Part shown: in pieces, positions 7,982 through 17,513 of the stretch
Layout: each line of letters begins with the position of its first letter
How positions within the stretch are numbered: position 1 is the first letter of the stretch
Source: Flagellimonas amoyensis
GTDB lineage: Bacteria; Bacteroidota; Bacteroidia; Flavobacteriales; Flavobacteriaceae
Assembly (NCBI RefSeq): GCF_003058265.1
Contig: NZ_QBUK01000012.1
Span: 1 to 64,000 of the forward strand
Direction: 5' to 3'
DNA: 64,000 nt
The notes under the pieces: generated by a model
What the model was told of the DNA's origin: nothing
The model's database searches: none
Seen by the model: the letters and a program-made list of their open reading frames with translations, nothing else
Position numbers and translations under genes: made by a program

Positions 7982-9439
7982 ATGAATAATTTAAATAGAA
8001 CCACGGTAAATGTCGGGGCCAAACTTCCCATTAAGATAGTACAGTTTGGTGAAGGCAACTTTTTAAGGGCCTTTGTGGACTATGTTGTGGATAGGCTCAA
8101 TACCGAAGCTGATTTTAATGGAGGTGTGGTTGTGGTCCAACCTCTGAACGGAGGATTGATTCCTACCATCAATGCACAGGAAGGACTATACACCCTTTTT
8201 ATGAGGGGGATCAAAAAAGGAGAGCTCATTGATGAAAAAAGAGTCATTTCCAGTGTACAAAAAGGCATAAACCCCTATTCGGATTATCAAGAGTTTTTGG
8301 CGTTGGCAGAAGAGGAAAGTTTGGAATTTTTGATTTCCAACACCACGGAATCAGGGATTGCCTACAATCCTGAAGACAAAGGGTATGCTTCATGCCCCAG
8401 CAGCTTTCCCGGAAAGGTCACCGCATTGTTGCACAAGCGGTATGTACACTTTAATGGAGCAGAAGACAAAGGACTTACGGTAATTCCCTGTGAGTTGATC
8501 AACCATAATGCGGATACGCTCAAGGAAATGGTTCTCCAGTATGCCAAGGATTGGGATTTGGGCCAAGAATTTATAGCTTGGATAGAAAACCATAACCATT
8601 TCCATAATACCTTGGTGGATAGGATCGTGCCTGGTTATCCCAAGGACGATCTGGCCTCCTATGAGGACCGATTGGAATACAAGGACAAACTGATCGTAGC
8701 TGCTGAAATATTCCTGTTATGGGTCATTGAAGGGGACGATAGACTTTTGGAGAAAATCCCTTTCCATAAAATTGATGAGAATGTGTTGGTGGTAAAGGAC
8801 ATGCAGCCCTACCGTACCCGAAAAGTAAGGATACTGAACGGCGCACACACAGCAGTGGTGCCATTGTCCATCATGTATGGCAACACCACGGTGAAGGAAA
8901 CCATGGACGATGCAGTGACCAGTGCGTTTTTGAGACAAGCGGTTTTTGAGGAAATCAATCAAATTTTACCCTTGCCACAGGCCGAAGTGGATGATTTTGC
9001 GGAGGAAGTCTTTGATCGTTTCAGGAACCCCTTCATCAAACACCTATTGTCAAGTATCGCATTGAATTCGATTTCCAAGTTCAAGGTAAGGGTATTGCCC
9101 AGTCTGTTGGATTATCAAGATAAATTTGGCAAGTTGCCGTTGCACTTGACCTTTTCGTTCGCCTGCCTGATCCGTTTTTACAAAGGGGACTGGAAAGGAA
9201 CGACACTCCCGGTTCAAGATGATGCCCAAGTGGTGGACTTCTTCAAGACCTTGTGGGGCACCAACGATTATGCAGCCATTTCAGAAAGGACACTTTCACA
9301 CTTGGCTTTTTGGGATGAAGATTTGACCCTAGTCCCAGGATTGTCCCAACATGTGGCAAAGGCACTGGAATGCATAGATGCCTTCGGAATAGCCGAAGGA
9401 TTGAACAAATTTTCAGAAGACAGCAAAGTAGTCGGGTAA
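7982..9439 (+). CDS. uxaB: Tagaturonate reductase (altronate oxidoreductase, UxaB)
   Basis: A 485-residue member of the mannitol dehydrogenase/polyol long-chain dehydrogenase family. The N-terminal dinucleotide-binding segment KIVQFGEGNFLRAFVDYV and the downstream KVRILNGAHTA block are typical of UxaB. It reduces tagaturonate (from UxaC) to altronate with NADH, feeding UxaA next door. Fructuronate reductase (UxuB) is a relative, but pairing with altronate dehydratase favours UxaB. Confidence 0.94.
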   Translation: MNNLNRTTVNVGAKLPIKIVQFGEGNFLRAFVDYVVDRLNTEADFNGGVVVVQPLNGGLIPTINAQEGLYTLFMRGIKKGELIDEKRVISSVQKGINPYSDYQEFLALAEEESLEFLISNTTESGIAYNPEDKGYASCPSSFPGKVTALLHKRYVHFNGAEDKGLTVIPCELINHNADTLKEMVLQYAKDWDLGQEFIAWIENHNHFHNTLVDRIVPGYPKDDLASYEDRLEYKDKLIVAAEIFLLWVIEGDDRLLEKIPFHKIDENVLVVKDMQPYRTRKVRILNGAHTAVVPLSIMYGNTTVKETMDDAVTSAFLRQAVFEEINQILPLPQAEVDDFAEEVFDRFRNPFIKHLLSSIALNSISKFKVRVLPSLLDYQDKFGKLPLHLTFSFACLIRFYKGDWKGTTLPVQDDAQVVDFFKTLWGTNDYAAISERTLSHLAFWDEDLTLVPGLSQHVAKALECIDAFGIAEGLNKFSEDSKVVG

Positions 9440-9469
9440 CCGTCAAAATGCCAAAAAAGCTATGAACTT

Positions 9470-11080
9470 ATGAAGACTTTGATCAAAATACATCCAGCGG
9501 ACAACATCGCCATTGCATTGGTGGATTTTTCTGCTGGCTCGGAAGTGGTTTTTGAAGAAAGGCCCATTACATTTTTGGAAAAAACAAAGGCAAAGCACAA
9601 GATTGCACTGGACGACCTCAGTGTGGGCGATGCCGTTTATATGTATGGCGTTCTCGTTGGAAAAGCGGTAAAGCCCATCAAAAAAGGCGGATTGCTGACC
9701 ACTGATAATGTAAAGCACCAAAGCCATGTGACCACGGGAAAAACCGAGACCACATCATGGACCTCTCCAGATATATCCGCTTGGAAGGACCGTACCTTTA
9801 TGGGATACCACCGCCCAGACGGACAGGTGGGGACCGCCAATGTATGGTTGTTCTTTCCTTTGGTTTTCTGTGAGAATAGGAATATTGAGGTGTTGAAAGA
9901 GGTTTTCGAAAAGGAATTGGCCTATCACAGGCCGACCAAGCACCAGTTGATGCTTCGGAACCTATTGAAGCCGACTTCGGGTTCGGACCCAGCGGAAGAA
10001 GAGGAACAGGAAGGTTTTTTCAACAATATTGAAGTAAAGTTCATTACCCATCAAGGGGGCTGTGGCGGTATCCGCCAAGATTCGCAATTGCTGGCCAAGC
10101 TGTTGGCGGGTTATGTGAACAACCCCAACGTGGCCGGCGCCACTGTCTTGAGCCTTGGGTGCCAAAACCTACAGATAGATTTTTTCAAAAAGGCATTGGA
10201 GGCCATCAACCCCGATTTTCAAAAACCAGTGCTCATTTATGAGCAACAAAAGATGGGAACGGTGGAAGAAATGCTTTCCACCATCATCAAGGATTCTTTT
10301 GAGGCCATAAAAAAAGCCGATCAAATCCAAAGACAGCCTGCGCCGTTGTCCAAGATCAAATTGGGATTGGAATGTGGTGGGTCCGATGGTTTTTCTGGAA
10401 TATCCGCAAACCCGGCCTTGGGATATGCATCGGACATTTTATCGGCGGTGGGAGGTTCACCCATTCTTTCCGAATTCCCCGAATTGTGCGGTGTGGAGCA
10501 GGAGCTGGTAAACCGCTGTGTGGACGACGCGGATGCGTCCCGTTTTCTGGAACTGATGCGGGACTATGAGAAATCGGTAGTGGATGCAGGTTCAGGTTTC
10601 GATATGAACCCATCGCCCGGAAATATCAAGGACGGCCTAATCACGGACGCCATGAAATCTGCCGGGGCCGCCAAAAAAGGAGGTACCTCACCTGTGACCT
10701 CAGTGTTGGATTATGGGGAATATGTGACCAAACCAGGGCTTAACCTACTCTGCACGCCTGGGAACGATGTGGAGAGCACCACTGCCATGGCAGGTTCAGG
10801 GGCCAATATGATCGTGTTCACCACTGGATTGGGCACCCCTACCGGAAATCCAATCACTCCAGTGATCAAAGTATCCTCGAACAGTGAACTGGCCGCCAAG
10901 ATGTCCGACATCATTGATGTGGATGCAGGGCCTGTGATCAAAGGAGAAAAGACCATTGAGGAAATGGGGGAGGAAATGTTGGAATACATTATCAAAGTGG
11001 CCTCTGGGGAAATAAAATCCAAGGCCATGTTACTCAACCAGAACGATTTTATTCCGTGGAAACGGGGAGTGTCCCTTTAA
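9470..11080 (+). CDS. uxaA: Altronate dehydratase (UxaA)
   Basis: A 536-residue hydro-lyase converting D-altronate to KDG, the last step before KdgK on the saturated galacturonate route. It has an N-terminal SAF-like domain (about 1-90) followed by the UxaA catalytic region. Family segments are GYHRPDGQVGTANVW, THQGGCGGIRQD and KLGLECGGSDGFSGISANPA. It is somewhat longer than the 495-residue E. coli enzyme. Its last 32 bases overlap the convergent lacI gene (11049-11080). Confidence 0.95.
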   Translation: MKTLIKIHPADNIAIALVDFSAGSEVVFEERPITFLEKTKAKHKIALDDLSVGDAVYMYGVLVGKAVKPIKKGGLLTTDNVKHQSHVTTGKTETTSWTSPDISAWKDRTFMGYHRPDGQVGTANVWLFFPLVFCENRNIEVLKEVFEKELAYHRPTKHQLMLRNLLKPTSGSDPAEEEEQEGFFNNIEVKFITHQGGCGGIRQDSQLLAKLLAGYVNNPNVAGATVLSLGCQNLQIDFFKKALEAINPDFQKPVLIYEQQKMGTVEEMLSTIIKDSFEAIKKADQIQRQPAPLSKIKLGLECGGSDGFSGISANPALGYASDILSAVGGSPILSEFPELCGVEQELVNRCVDDADASRFLELMRDYEKSVVDAGSGFDMNPSPGNIKDGLITDAMKSAGAAKKGGTSPVTSVLDYGEYVTKPGLNLLCTPGNDVESTTAMAGSGANMIVFTTGLGTPTGNPITPVIKVSSNSELAAKMSDIIDVDAGPVIKGEKTIEEMGEEMLEYIIKVASGEIKSKAMLLNQNDFIPWKRGVSL

Positions 11081-12113
11081 GACTCTTTGCTTTATTGGAC
11101 GATTTCCTGATGACAAGTTCGGGGGCTAGGACCACCCTTTTCTCCACAGAAAGTACATGTTGCTTGTTGTTGATCTGCTCTAAGAACACCTGAGCGGCAA
11201 TTTCGCCCATGGTGACAGGGGTTTGGTCGATGGAAGACATTGGAAGTTCCATGTATTTGGTAAAAGGTTCGTTACTGAAACCGATCACACCTACCTCTTC
11301 GGGAATCTTCACGTTAAGTTTGCGTAGTTCTTGGATAGCGCCCAACGCAGCATAGTCACTGGATGAGAAAATGGCATCGGGCCTGTTCTTCTTGGCCCAA
11401 AGTTTGGCCACAGCCTCGGCACCGGCCTCAATTCTACTATTTGTATGTATGATAAGGTTTTTGTTGATGGGTATGTTATAATCCTCCAGGGCCTTCAAAA
11501 AACCATTGTGCCTGTTTCTATAGATCTCGAGGTTCAAATCACCACAAAAATGCGCCACCCTATTTGCTCCTTGTTGGATAAGGTGCTCCGTGGCCATATA
11601 GCCTCCCCTGAAATCGTCAATGGTGACCGAGCTTACACCGGGTATATCCTTTTTACGGTCAAAGAAGATCAACGGGGTGTTGTTTTCTAGGATTTTCTCA
11701 ATATGTACAGTGTCGTGGGTGGTCTTTGAAACCGACATGAAGATACCGTCTACCTGGGTGTTCAACAGCGCAGTGATATGATTGGCCTCGTTTATGGCAT
11801 CTTCATGGGATTGGCATATGATCACATTGTAGCCATGTGGCGTAAGTTGTTTCTCAATGCCATCGATCACAGCAGAAAAGAAATTCCGGTTGATATAGGG
11901 CACAATGACCCCAATGCTGTTCGTTTTCCCACTTTTAAGGGCCAAGGCCAACCTGTTTTGCTTATAGTTGAGCTCTTGGGCCGTTTTCATGACAAGTTCC
12001 CTTGTCTTCTCACTTATTTTGGGATTGTTGTTCAAAGCCCGAGACACCGTAGCCGCGCTAATGTTCAACTTTTTTGAAATGTCGTAAATGGTAACCTTTT
12101 CATTCTTTGCCAT
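11049..12113 (-). CDS. LacI-family transcriptional regulator of the pectin/uronate locus
   Basis: A 354-residue LacI/GalR regulator. The N-terminal helix-turn-helix is classical (IYDISKKLNISAATVSRALNNNPKISEKTRE). It is followed by the hinge helix and a periplasmic-binding-protein-like effector domain (SIGVIVPYINRNFFSAVIDGIE). It sits between the catabolic operon and the SusC/D operon. The three matching palindromes at its own promoter, kduI and susC make it the obvious local regulator. KDG or a related uronate intermediate is a likely inducer, by analogy with KdgR; the effector cannot be read from sequence. Confidence 0.93.
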   Translation of the reverse strand: MAKNEKVTIYDISKKLNISAATVSRALNNNPKISEKTRELVMKTAQELNYKQNRLALALKSGKTNSIGVIVPYINRNFFSAVIDGIEKQLTPHGYNVIICQSHEDAINEANHITALLNTQVDGIFMSVSKTTHDTVHIEKILENNTPLIFFDRKKDIPGVSSVTIDDFRGGYMATEHLIQQGANRVAHFCGDLNLEIYRNRHNGFLKALEDYNIPINKNLIIHTNSRIEAGAEAVAKLWAKKNRPDAIFSSSDYAALGAIQELRKLNVKIPEEVGVIGFSNEPFTKYMELPMSSIDQTPVTMGEIAAQVFLEQINNKQHVLSVEKRVVLAPELVIRKSSNKAKSLKGTLPVSTE

Positions 12114-12132
12114 AACGCGGTGGTTTTCCAGA

Positions 12133-12140
12133 CAAATTTA
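12133..12140 (-). promoter_or_regulatory. lacI promoter -7 box
   Basis: On the minus strand this reads TAAATTTG, an exact TAnnTTTG match, 19 bases before the lacI ATG. The operator abuts it on the upstream side, between the -7 and expected -33 elements. This implies autoregulation with a very short leader. Confidence 0.6.
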
Positions 12141-12154
12141 TGTAATCGATTGAA
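12141..12154 (+). promoter_or_regulatory. LacI-family operator at the lacI promoter
   Basis: TGTAATCGATTGAA agrees with the kduI operator at 12 of 14 positions, including the core TGTAATCGATTG. It lies directly upstream of the lacI -7 box, so the regulator probably represses its own gene. Confidence 0.68.
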
Positions 12155-12323
12155 AATATTTCTAAAATATAACAAATTCCCAATACATGTAGGCTTTTTT
12201 AGGGTATTGGCCGAGAAATAGTTGATAATATAGGGTTTTTTATGTGTGAAAGCAGTAATAATAGGTTCCTTTATTTACTAAATCTCTAAATTTCTCACTT
12301 AAATTTTTGCAATTTCAGAATTA

Positions 12324-12335
12324 ATATATAATTTG
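12324..12335 (+). promoter_or_regulatory. Predicted susC promoter -7 region
   Basis: The stretch TATATAATTTG next to the operator resembles TAnnTTTG with one base missing between TA and TTTG. The layout (-7 element, then operator) copies the kduI promoter, which is why I call it despite the imperfect box. Confidence 0.45.
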
Positions 12336-12336
12336 G

Positions 12337-12350
12337 TGCAATCGATTACA
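12337..12350 (+). promoter_or_regulatory. LacI-family operator upstream of susC
   Basis: TGCAATCGATTACA is the exact reverse complement of the kduI operator at 361-374. It stands at the expected transcription start of the SusC/SusD operon, 76 bases before the susC ATG. Confidence 0.75.
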
Positions 12351-12425
12351 AAAAGTTACAACTAACAAACATTGAATGCCTTCTGGAAGGCGACCTGTGC
12401 AGAAAATTAACTCAAAAACAACTTT

Positions 12426-15400
12426 ATGAAAAAAACATTCTTTTTAAGGAAGAAAGTACTCTTGGTGCTGATGGGGCATCTTTTGGCTTTTTTGCCCATG
12501 CTGGGCTTCAATGCCAAGAGCGACACCCATGCAGTACTGGGCAAAATGCTGTTTCCCGCTACACAGCAATATGTGGTAAAGGGAACGGTGAGCGATGCCA
12601 ATGGAATGCCTTTGGCTGGAGTTGCCGTTGTGGAAAAGGGTACCACCAATGGAGTTGCCACCGATTTTGATGGTAATTATGAAATTTCCGTTGCGGGGGA
12701 GCAAAGCGTATTGGAGTTCGTTTATTTGGGCTTTGCCACCGAAACACGCACGGTGGGGAACAATTCCACCATGAATATTACACTGACGGAATCCACATCC
12801 GAATTGGACGAAGTGGTGGTTATTGGTTATGGTACTGCCCGTAAGTCGGATTTGACAGGTTCGGTGGTGACCGTTTCGGGGACCGATCTTAAAAATGTGC
12901 CCGTTGCCACCGCGGCCGAGGCCATGACCGGGCGTTTGGCCGGGGTTCAGATCGTATCCACCGAAGGTTCGCCCGATGCAGAAGTCAACATCCGTGTGCG
13001 AGGAGGTGGTTCCATTACACAGGACAGCTCCCCATTGTTGATCGTGGATGGTTTCCCGGTGAACAGCATCAATGACATTTCTCCATCGGATATTGAGAAC
13101 ATCACTGTGTTGAAAGATGCATCTTCGACAGCTATTTATGGTTCGCGTGGTGCCAATGGGGTAGTCATTATCACCACCAAAAGCGGAAGGGACGGAAAAG
13201 TTGCCGTATCCATCAACTCGTTTTACGGGATGAAACAGATCGCCAATACTATCGATGTATTGGACCCTGCTGATTTTGTGGCCTGGCAATACGAATATGC
13301 AATGCTCCGCAATGCTGAGGACCTATCCTCCTACGAGAATATTTTTGGAGGTTATTCGGACATCGACCAGTACAATGGGTTGGAAGGCAATAACTGGCAA
13401 AAGCAGATTTATGGACGGACCGGAGAGATCCACAGCCAAGATTTTGGTGTAAGGGGAGGGACGGAAAAGTTCAATTACAATTTCAACTATGCCCGTTTTG
13501 ATGAAAAGGCGATCCAAGTCGGGTCTGAATTCATTCGTAACAACTTGGCGTTGAAACTGAACAACAAGGTGAATGATAAAATTGACCTATCCTTTACCAT
13601 ACGTTATTCCGATACCGAGATTGAAGGAGGAGGGGCCAACGAACAAAATGAATCATCCTCAGCAGATGCCAGACTCAGACATTCGGTGGGATACACACCC
13701 ATTCCTTTGGCTGGAATCACTACTACTGACACCGAGGAGTATTCATCCACTGCACTGATAGACCCCTTTGTAGCCACGGCGGATAACGATCGTTTGCAAA
13801 AAAGACAGAACTACAACATGTTGGGCAGTTTTGGTTGGAAAATTTTTGATAATGTAAAATTTAAGGCCGATTTGGGTCTGGACAATTACAGCTATTTGGA
13901 TTACCGGTTCTATGGTCGCCAGACCTACTATGCGAACAATGCCCCCGCGGCAGAGAACCAAGGCTTGCCGGCCATCATCATGAGTGATCGGAAGGACAAT
14001 AGGTTCCGTACGGCAAATACCCTTGACATCGATTTGGGAAAATACCTCAATGATGATCATAGGCTGAAGGTTTTATTGGGGCAAGAGTATATCCTTTATG
14101 AGCGCAACCAAGTGACCCAAGTGGTGCACGGACTTCCCCGCTTTTTTGATTTTGACCAGGCCAGAAAGTTGACCACGCAGGGAACTCCCCAATCTGTGGA
14201 TAATTTTTACAGCCCAGATGAAAAACTATTGTCCTTTTTTGGACGTGTGAACTATGACCTATTCGATAAGTATTTGTTCACGGCTACCTTTAGGGCGGAT
14301 GGTTCCAGTAAATTCTTGGGGGACAACCGCTGGGGCTATTTCCCTTCTGCGGCAGTAGCTTGGAAAGTTTCAGAAGAAGGATTTTTGAAGGACACCGATT
14401 GGTTGGATGCCCTTAAACTCCGTGTAAGTTATGGACAGGCTGGAAATGAAAACATTCCCGTTGGGCAGACCGTACAAAACTTCGTGTCCAACAACTCCAC
14501 TTGGATCAACGGGGTGGACAGTTTTTGGGCAGCTTCCACCATATTGGCGAACCCCGAACTAAAGTGGGAGACCACCATCACAAGAAACATCGGTCTGGAT
14601 TTTGGACTCTTTAACAATCGCCTGAGCGGGTCGTTCGAAGTATATAGGAACAATACAGAGGACTTGTTGATGAGGTTCCCAGTGCCCGGTACGGGTTATG
14701 ATTACCAATACCGCAACATGGGAGAGACCCAGAACCAAGGTATAGAGGCCAGCTTGAACATAGCGGTCATCGAAAAAGAGGATTATGGGTTGAACCTTTC
14801 GCTCAATTTTAGCAAGAACGACAACAAAGTGACCTCATTGGGTATCATGGAAGCCTTTAGTGAGCGTACCAATTGGGCTTCTTCCGACATCCATAACGAA
14901 TTTTTGATCATGGAAGGGGAACCCATCGGGATTATGCAAGGTTACCTGCACGATGGTCGTTACGAAGTGTCCGATTTTGATTTTGTGGACGGAGGCTATG
15001 TGCTTAGGGAAGGAGTGGCCGATGCCTCTGCAGTATTGGGAAACACACCGATGCCCGGTAGCATGAAGTTCAAGGACATTGACGGTGATGGGTTGGTCAC
15101 TGATGCGGACATGGATATCATTGGCAGGGCTCTGCCAAAACATACAGGGGGATTTGTGCTCAATGGTTATGCCTATGGGTTTGACCTTACAGCTGCCTTC
15201 AACTATAGCTATGGAAATGATGTGTACAATGCCAATAAGATTGAATACACCACCGCCAACAGGAACAGTCAGTACCGTAACCTAGGTTCGGAAATGGCCT
15301 TGGGAAACAGATGGACCAATATTGATCCAGCAACAGGGACAGTGGTAACAGACCCTTCCCAGTTGGAAGCGTTGAATGCCAGTACCACGATGTGGTCACC

Positions 15401-15689
15401 CTACATGAACAACTATGTGTTCAGTGACTGGGCAGTGGAAGACGGCTCTTTTTTAAGATTGAACACCCTCACGTTGGGATACTCATTGCCAGATGATGTG
15501 GTCAAGAAGATTGGATTTACTAGGTTCCGTATCTATACAACAGGTTACAATGTTGCGCTTTGGACCAAATATTCAGGACTTGACCCAGAAGTATCCACAA
15601 GAAGGAGAACACCACTGACACCCGGTGTGGATTTTTCACCATACCCAAGAAGCCGTCAGTTCGTACTCGGTGTAAACCTTAACTTTTAA
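12426..15689 (+). CDS. SusC-type TonB-dependent outer-membrane receptor
   Basis: A 1087-residue SusC/RagA family receptor. A long signal region is followed by a carboxypeptidase-regulatory-like domain (about 45-120: VKGTVSDANGMPLAGVAVVEKG). Then come the plug signatures ELDEVVVIGYGT, NIRVRGG and ENITVLKDASSTAIYGSRGA, a 22-strand-type barrel, and a terminal aromatic residue (GVNLNF). With the downstream SusD-like lipoprotein it should import pectin oligosaccharides across the outer membrane, powered by TonB-ExbBD. Substrate is inferred from the surrounding lyases and esterases. It opens the second operon, under the LacI operator. Confidence 0.96.
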   Translation: MKKTFFLRKKVLLVLMGHLLAFLPMLGFNAKSDTHAVLGKMLFPATQQYVVKGTVSDANGMPLAGVAVVEKGTTNGVATDFDGNYEISVAGEQSVLEFVYLGFATETRTVGNNSTMNITLTESTSELDEVVVIGYGTARKSDLTGSVVTVSGTDLKNVPVATAAEAMTGRLAGVQIVSTEGSPDAEVNIRVRGGGSITQDSSPLLIVDGFPVNSINDISPSDIENITVLKDASSTAIYGSRGANGVVIITTKSGRDGKVAVSINSFYGMKQIANTIDVLDPADFVAWQYEYAMLRNAEDLSSYENIFGGYSDIDQYNGLEGNNWQKQIYGRTGEIHSQDFGVRGGTEKFNYNFNYARFDEKAIQVGSEFIRNNLALKLNNKVNDKIDLSFTIRYSDTEIEGGGANEQNESSSADARLRHSVGYTPIPLAGITTTDTEEYSSTALIDPFVATADNDRLQKRQNYNMLGSFGWKIFDNVKFKADLGLDNYSYLDYRFYGRQTYYANNAPAAENQGLPAIIMSDRKDNRFRTANTLDIDLGKYLNDDHRLKVLLGQEYILYERNQVTQVVHGLPRFFDFDQARKLTTQGTPQSVDNFYSPDEKLLSFFGRVNYDLFDKYLFTATFRADGSSKFLGDNRWGYFPSAAVAWKVSEEGFLKDTDWLDALKLRVSYGQAGNENIPVGQTVQNFVSNNSTWINGVDSFWAASTILANPELKWETTITRNIGLDFGLFNNRLSGSFEVYRNNTEDLLMRFPVPGTGYDYQYRNMGETQNQGIEASLNIAVIEKEDYGLNLSLNFSKNDNKVTSLGIMEAFSERTNWASSDIHNEFLIMEGEPIGIMQGYLHDGRYEVSDFDFVDGGYVLREGVADASAVLGNTPMPGSMKFKDIDGDGLVTDADMDIIGRALPKHTGGFVLNGYAYGFDLTAAFNYSYGNDVYNANKIEYTTANRNSQYRNLGSEMALGNRWTNIDPATGTVVTDPSQLEALNASTTMWSPYMNNYVFSDWAVEDGSFLRLNTLTLGYSLPDDVVKKIGFTRFRIYTTGYNVALWTKYSGLDPEVSTRRRTPLTPGVDFSPYPRSRQFVLGVNLNF

Positions 15690-15706
15690 TCAAAAAAATC
15701 AAAGAA

Positions 15707-17488
15707 ATGAAAAGAATATTCTATTTGATGGGTGTTGTGGTTATGGGAATGCTGGCTTCTTGTGAAGTTGATGCACCGGCACAGTCCACCCTCGATGAAT
15801 CCGTTATATTTTCCACACCCGGACTTACCATGGGTGCAGTGGATGGTATCAAGATACCTTTTGGACAGACCAACTCCTATCGCGGCCGTTTTATTCCTTG
15901 GTACGGAATGAACACTGATGTGGAGTGGCATAACAATGGGCACAATTATACAACAAGTGACCAATATGATTTGATCAACTACGACGCAAAACCGGGCAAT
16001 TCCCAAATGAATACGGAGAACAATGCTTGGGCGCAGATGTATGCCAGTATTGAACGGGCAAACATCGTCATCCGTGGCATCCGTGAATATGGAGATCCCA
16101 TGCCGGGAACCGAGATGGGACAACATTTGGGGGAAGCCCTTACATTGAGGGCCATAGTCTATGCAGATTTGACCAAGGCGTGGGGAGATGTTCCTGCTCG
16201 TTTTGAGCCCATATCCTCAGAAACTCTTTACATCCCAAAATCCAGTAGGGATGTCATATATAAGCAGCTTTTGATGGACCTTGAGGAAGCGGCAGAATTG
16301 GTGGCATGGCCCAACCAATCGTCCCTTACATCAAGTGTGGAGCGGGTGAACAAGGCTTTTGTAAAAGGACTTCGCGCAAAAATAGCCCTGATAGCCGGTG
16401 GATATCAGCAATATCCTGATGGAATCCGTTTGAGCAATGATCCCGAATTATCCAGAAACGCCATGTACACCATTGCATTGCAGGAATGCAGGGATGTTAT
16501 ACAAAGTGGTACGGCCCGTCTGGAGACCACCTTTGAAGATTTTTGGAGAAAAGTATGCCAAGAGAATGTTTCCGCCGGAGGTGAATCCCTTTGGGAGTTG
16601 CCCTTTGCATCTGGTAGGGGTCGTGTGGCCTTTACATTTGGGGTGCGACACAGAAGTGTGGATCAGCATACCGGACAAGCCAGGGGAGGTACCATTGGTC
16701 CAGTTCCCAGTTTGTTCTACGATTACTCCGAAGCTGACCAACGAAGGGATGTGACTTGTGTTCCTTATGAATATGCACAAGCCAATACTGACGGTTTTGC
16801 CCAACAGCAACTCCTTAGTTTGGACCTGTGGAACTTTGGAAAGTACCGTTACGAATGGATGACCCGTTATGTGACGTCTTCCAATGATGATGGGTTGAAC
16901 TGGGTCTACATGCGTTATGCCGAAGTGTTGCTCATGGCTGCTGAAGCCGCCAATGAACTGAATGGCCCCGGTGCTGCGGTGCCTTATTTGCGTGAACTGC
17001 GCGAGCGTGCCTTCGACCCTGCAGACCATGCCCAGGAAGTGGACGCATATCTGTCTGCGGCCCAAGCCAGCGAAGCAACAATGTTCAATGCCATCGTGGA
17101 AGAGCACAAATTGGAATTTGCGGGAGAAATGGTCCGTAAGCAGGCCCTCATCCGTTGGAATATGTTGGGTGACAAGCTTGATGAAACCAAAACGGAACTG
17201 AACGATTTGGTCTCCAGGGCAGGTGACTATGCCAATGTACCCTCAACTTTGTATTGGAGGATCAACGAAGCGGACAACGAATCCTTGGAAATCTTTGGTT
17301 TGAACAGGGGTGAAGAAGGTGCACCGGGACCTGAGTATAGTGCCCAGGCCTGGGATGTTTTCAATGCGGATAAGATCGATGCGCTCTACAAACCGGGCGT
17401 AGATCCAGATGCACGCCAATTCTGGCCCATCTGGCAGGTGTTCATAGATGGTAGCAACGGACAATTGGTTAACGATTATGGCTATTAA
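15707..17488 (+). CDS. SusD/RagB-type surface glycan-binding lipoprotein
   Basis: A 593-residue SusD-like protein 17 bases behind susC. The signal peptide ends in a lipobox with C19 (GMLASC), so the protein is lipid-anchored, presumably on the cell surface as the lid over SusC. Family features include the N-terminal helical repeats (NNAWAQMYASIERANIVIRGI), the conserved region EALTLRAIVYADLTKAWGDVP and the C-terminal block YMRYAEVLLMAAEAANEL...LREEHKLEFAGE-like. It probably binds galacturonan or rhamnogalacturonan fragments. Confidence 0.95.
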   Translation: MKRIFYLMGVVVMGMLASCEVDAPAQSTLDESVIFSTPGLTMGAVDGIKIPFGQTNSYRGRFIPWYGMNTDVEWHNNGHNYTTSDQYDLINYDAKPGNSQMNTENNAWAQMYASIERANIVIRGIREYGDPMPGTEMGQHLGEALTLRAIVYADLTKAWGDVPARFEPISSETLYIPKSSRDVIYKQLLMDLEEAAELVAWPNQSSLTSSVERVNKAFVKGLRAKIALIAGGYQQYPDGIRLSNDPELSRNAMYTIALQECRDVIQSGTARLETTFEDFWRKVCQENVSAGGESLWELPFASGRGRVAFTFGVRHRSVDQHTGQARGGTIGPVPSLFYDYSEADQRRDVTCVPYEYAQANTDGFAQQQLLSLDLWNFGKYRYEWMTRYVTSSNDDGLNWVYMRYAEVLLMAAEAANELNGPGAAVPYLRELRERAFDPADHAQEVDAYLSAAQASEATMFNAIVEEHKLEFAGEMVRKQALIRWNMLGDKLDETKTELNDLVSRAGDYANVPSTLYWRINEADNESLEIFGLNRGEEGAPGPEYSAQAWDVFNADKIDALYKPGVDPDARQFWPIWQVFIDGSNGQLVNDYGY

Positions 17489-17513
17489 TGGTCATCCACA
17501 AAACATCAGAAAA

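Larger units (their letters stand above)
12114..12425. other. lacI-susC divergent control region
   Basis: A 312-base gap between divergent genes. It holds the lacI promoter with an operator at its lacI end, the susC promoter with an operator at its susC end, and about 180 AT-rich bases between (12155-12325) in which I see no gene. The susC leader from the operator to the ATG is about 75 bases, with no recognised riboswitch. Confidence 0.7.
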
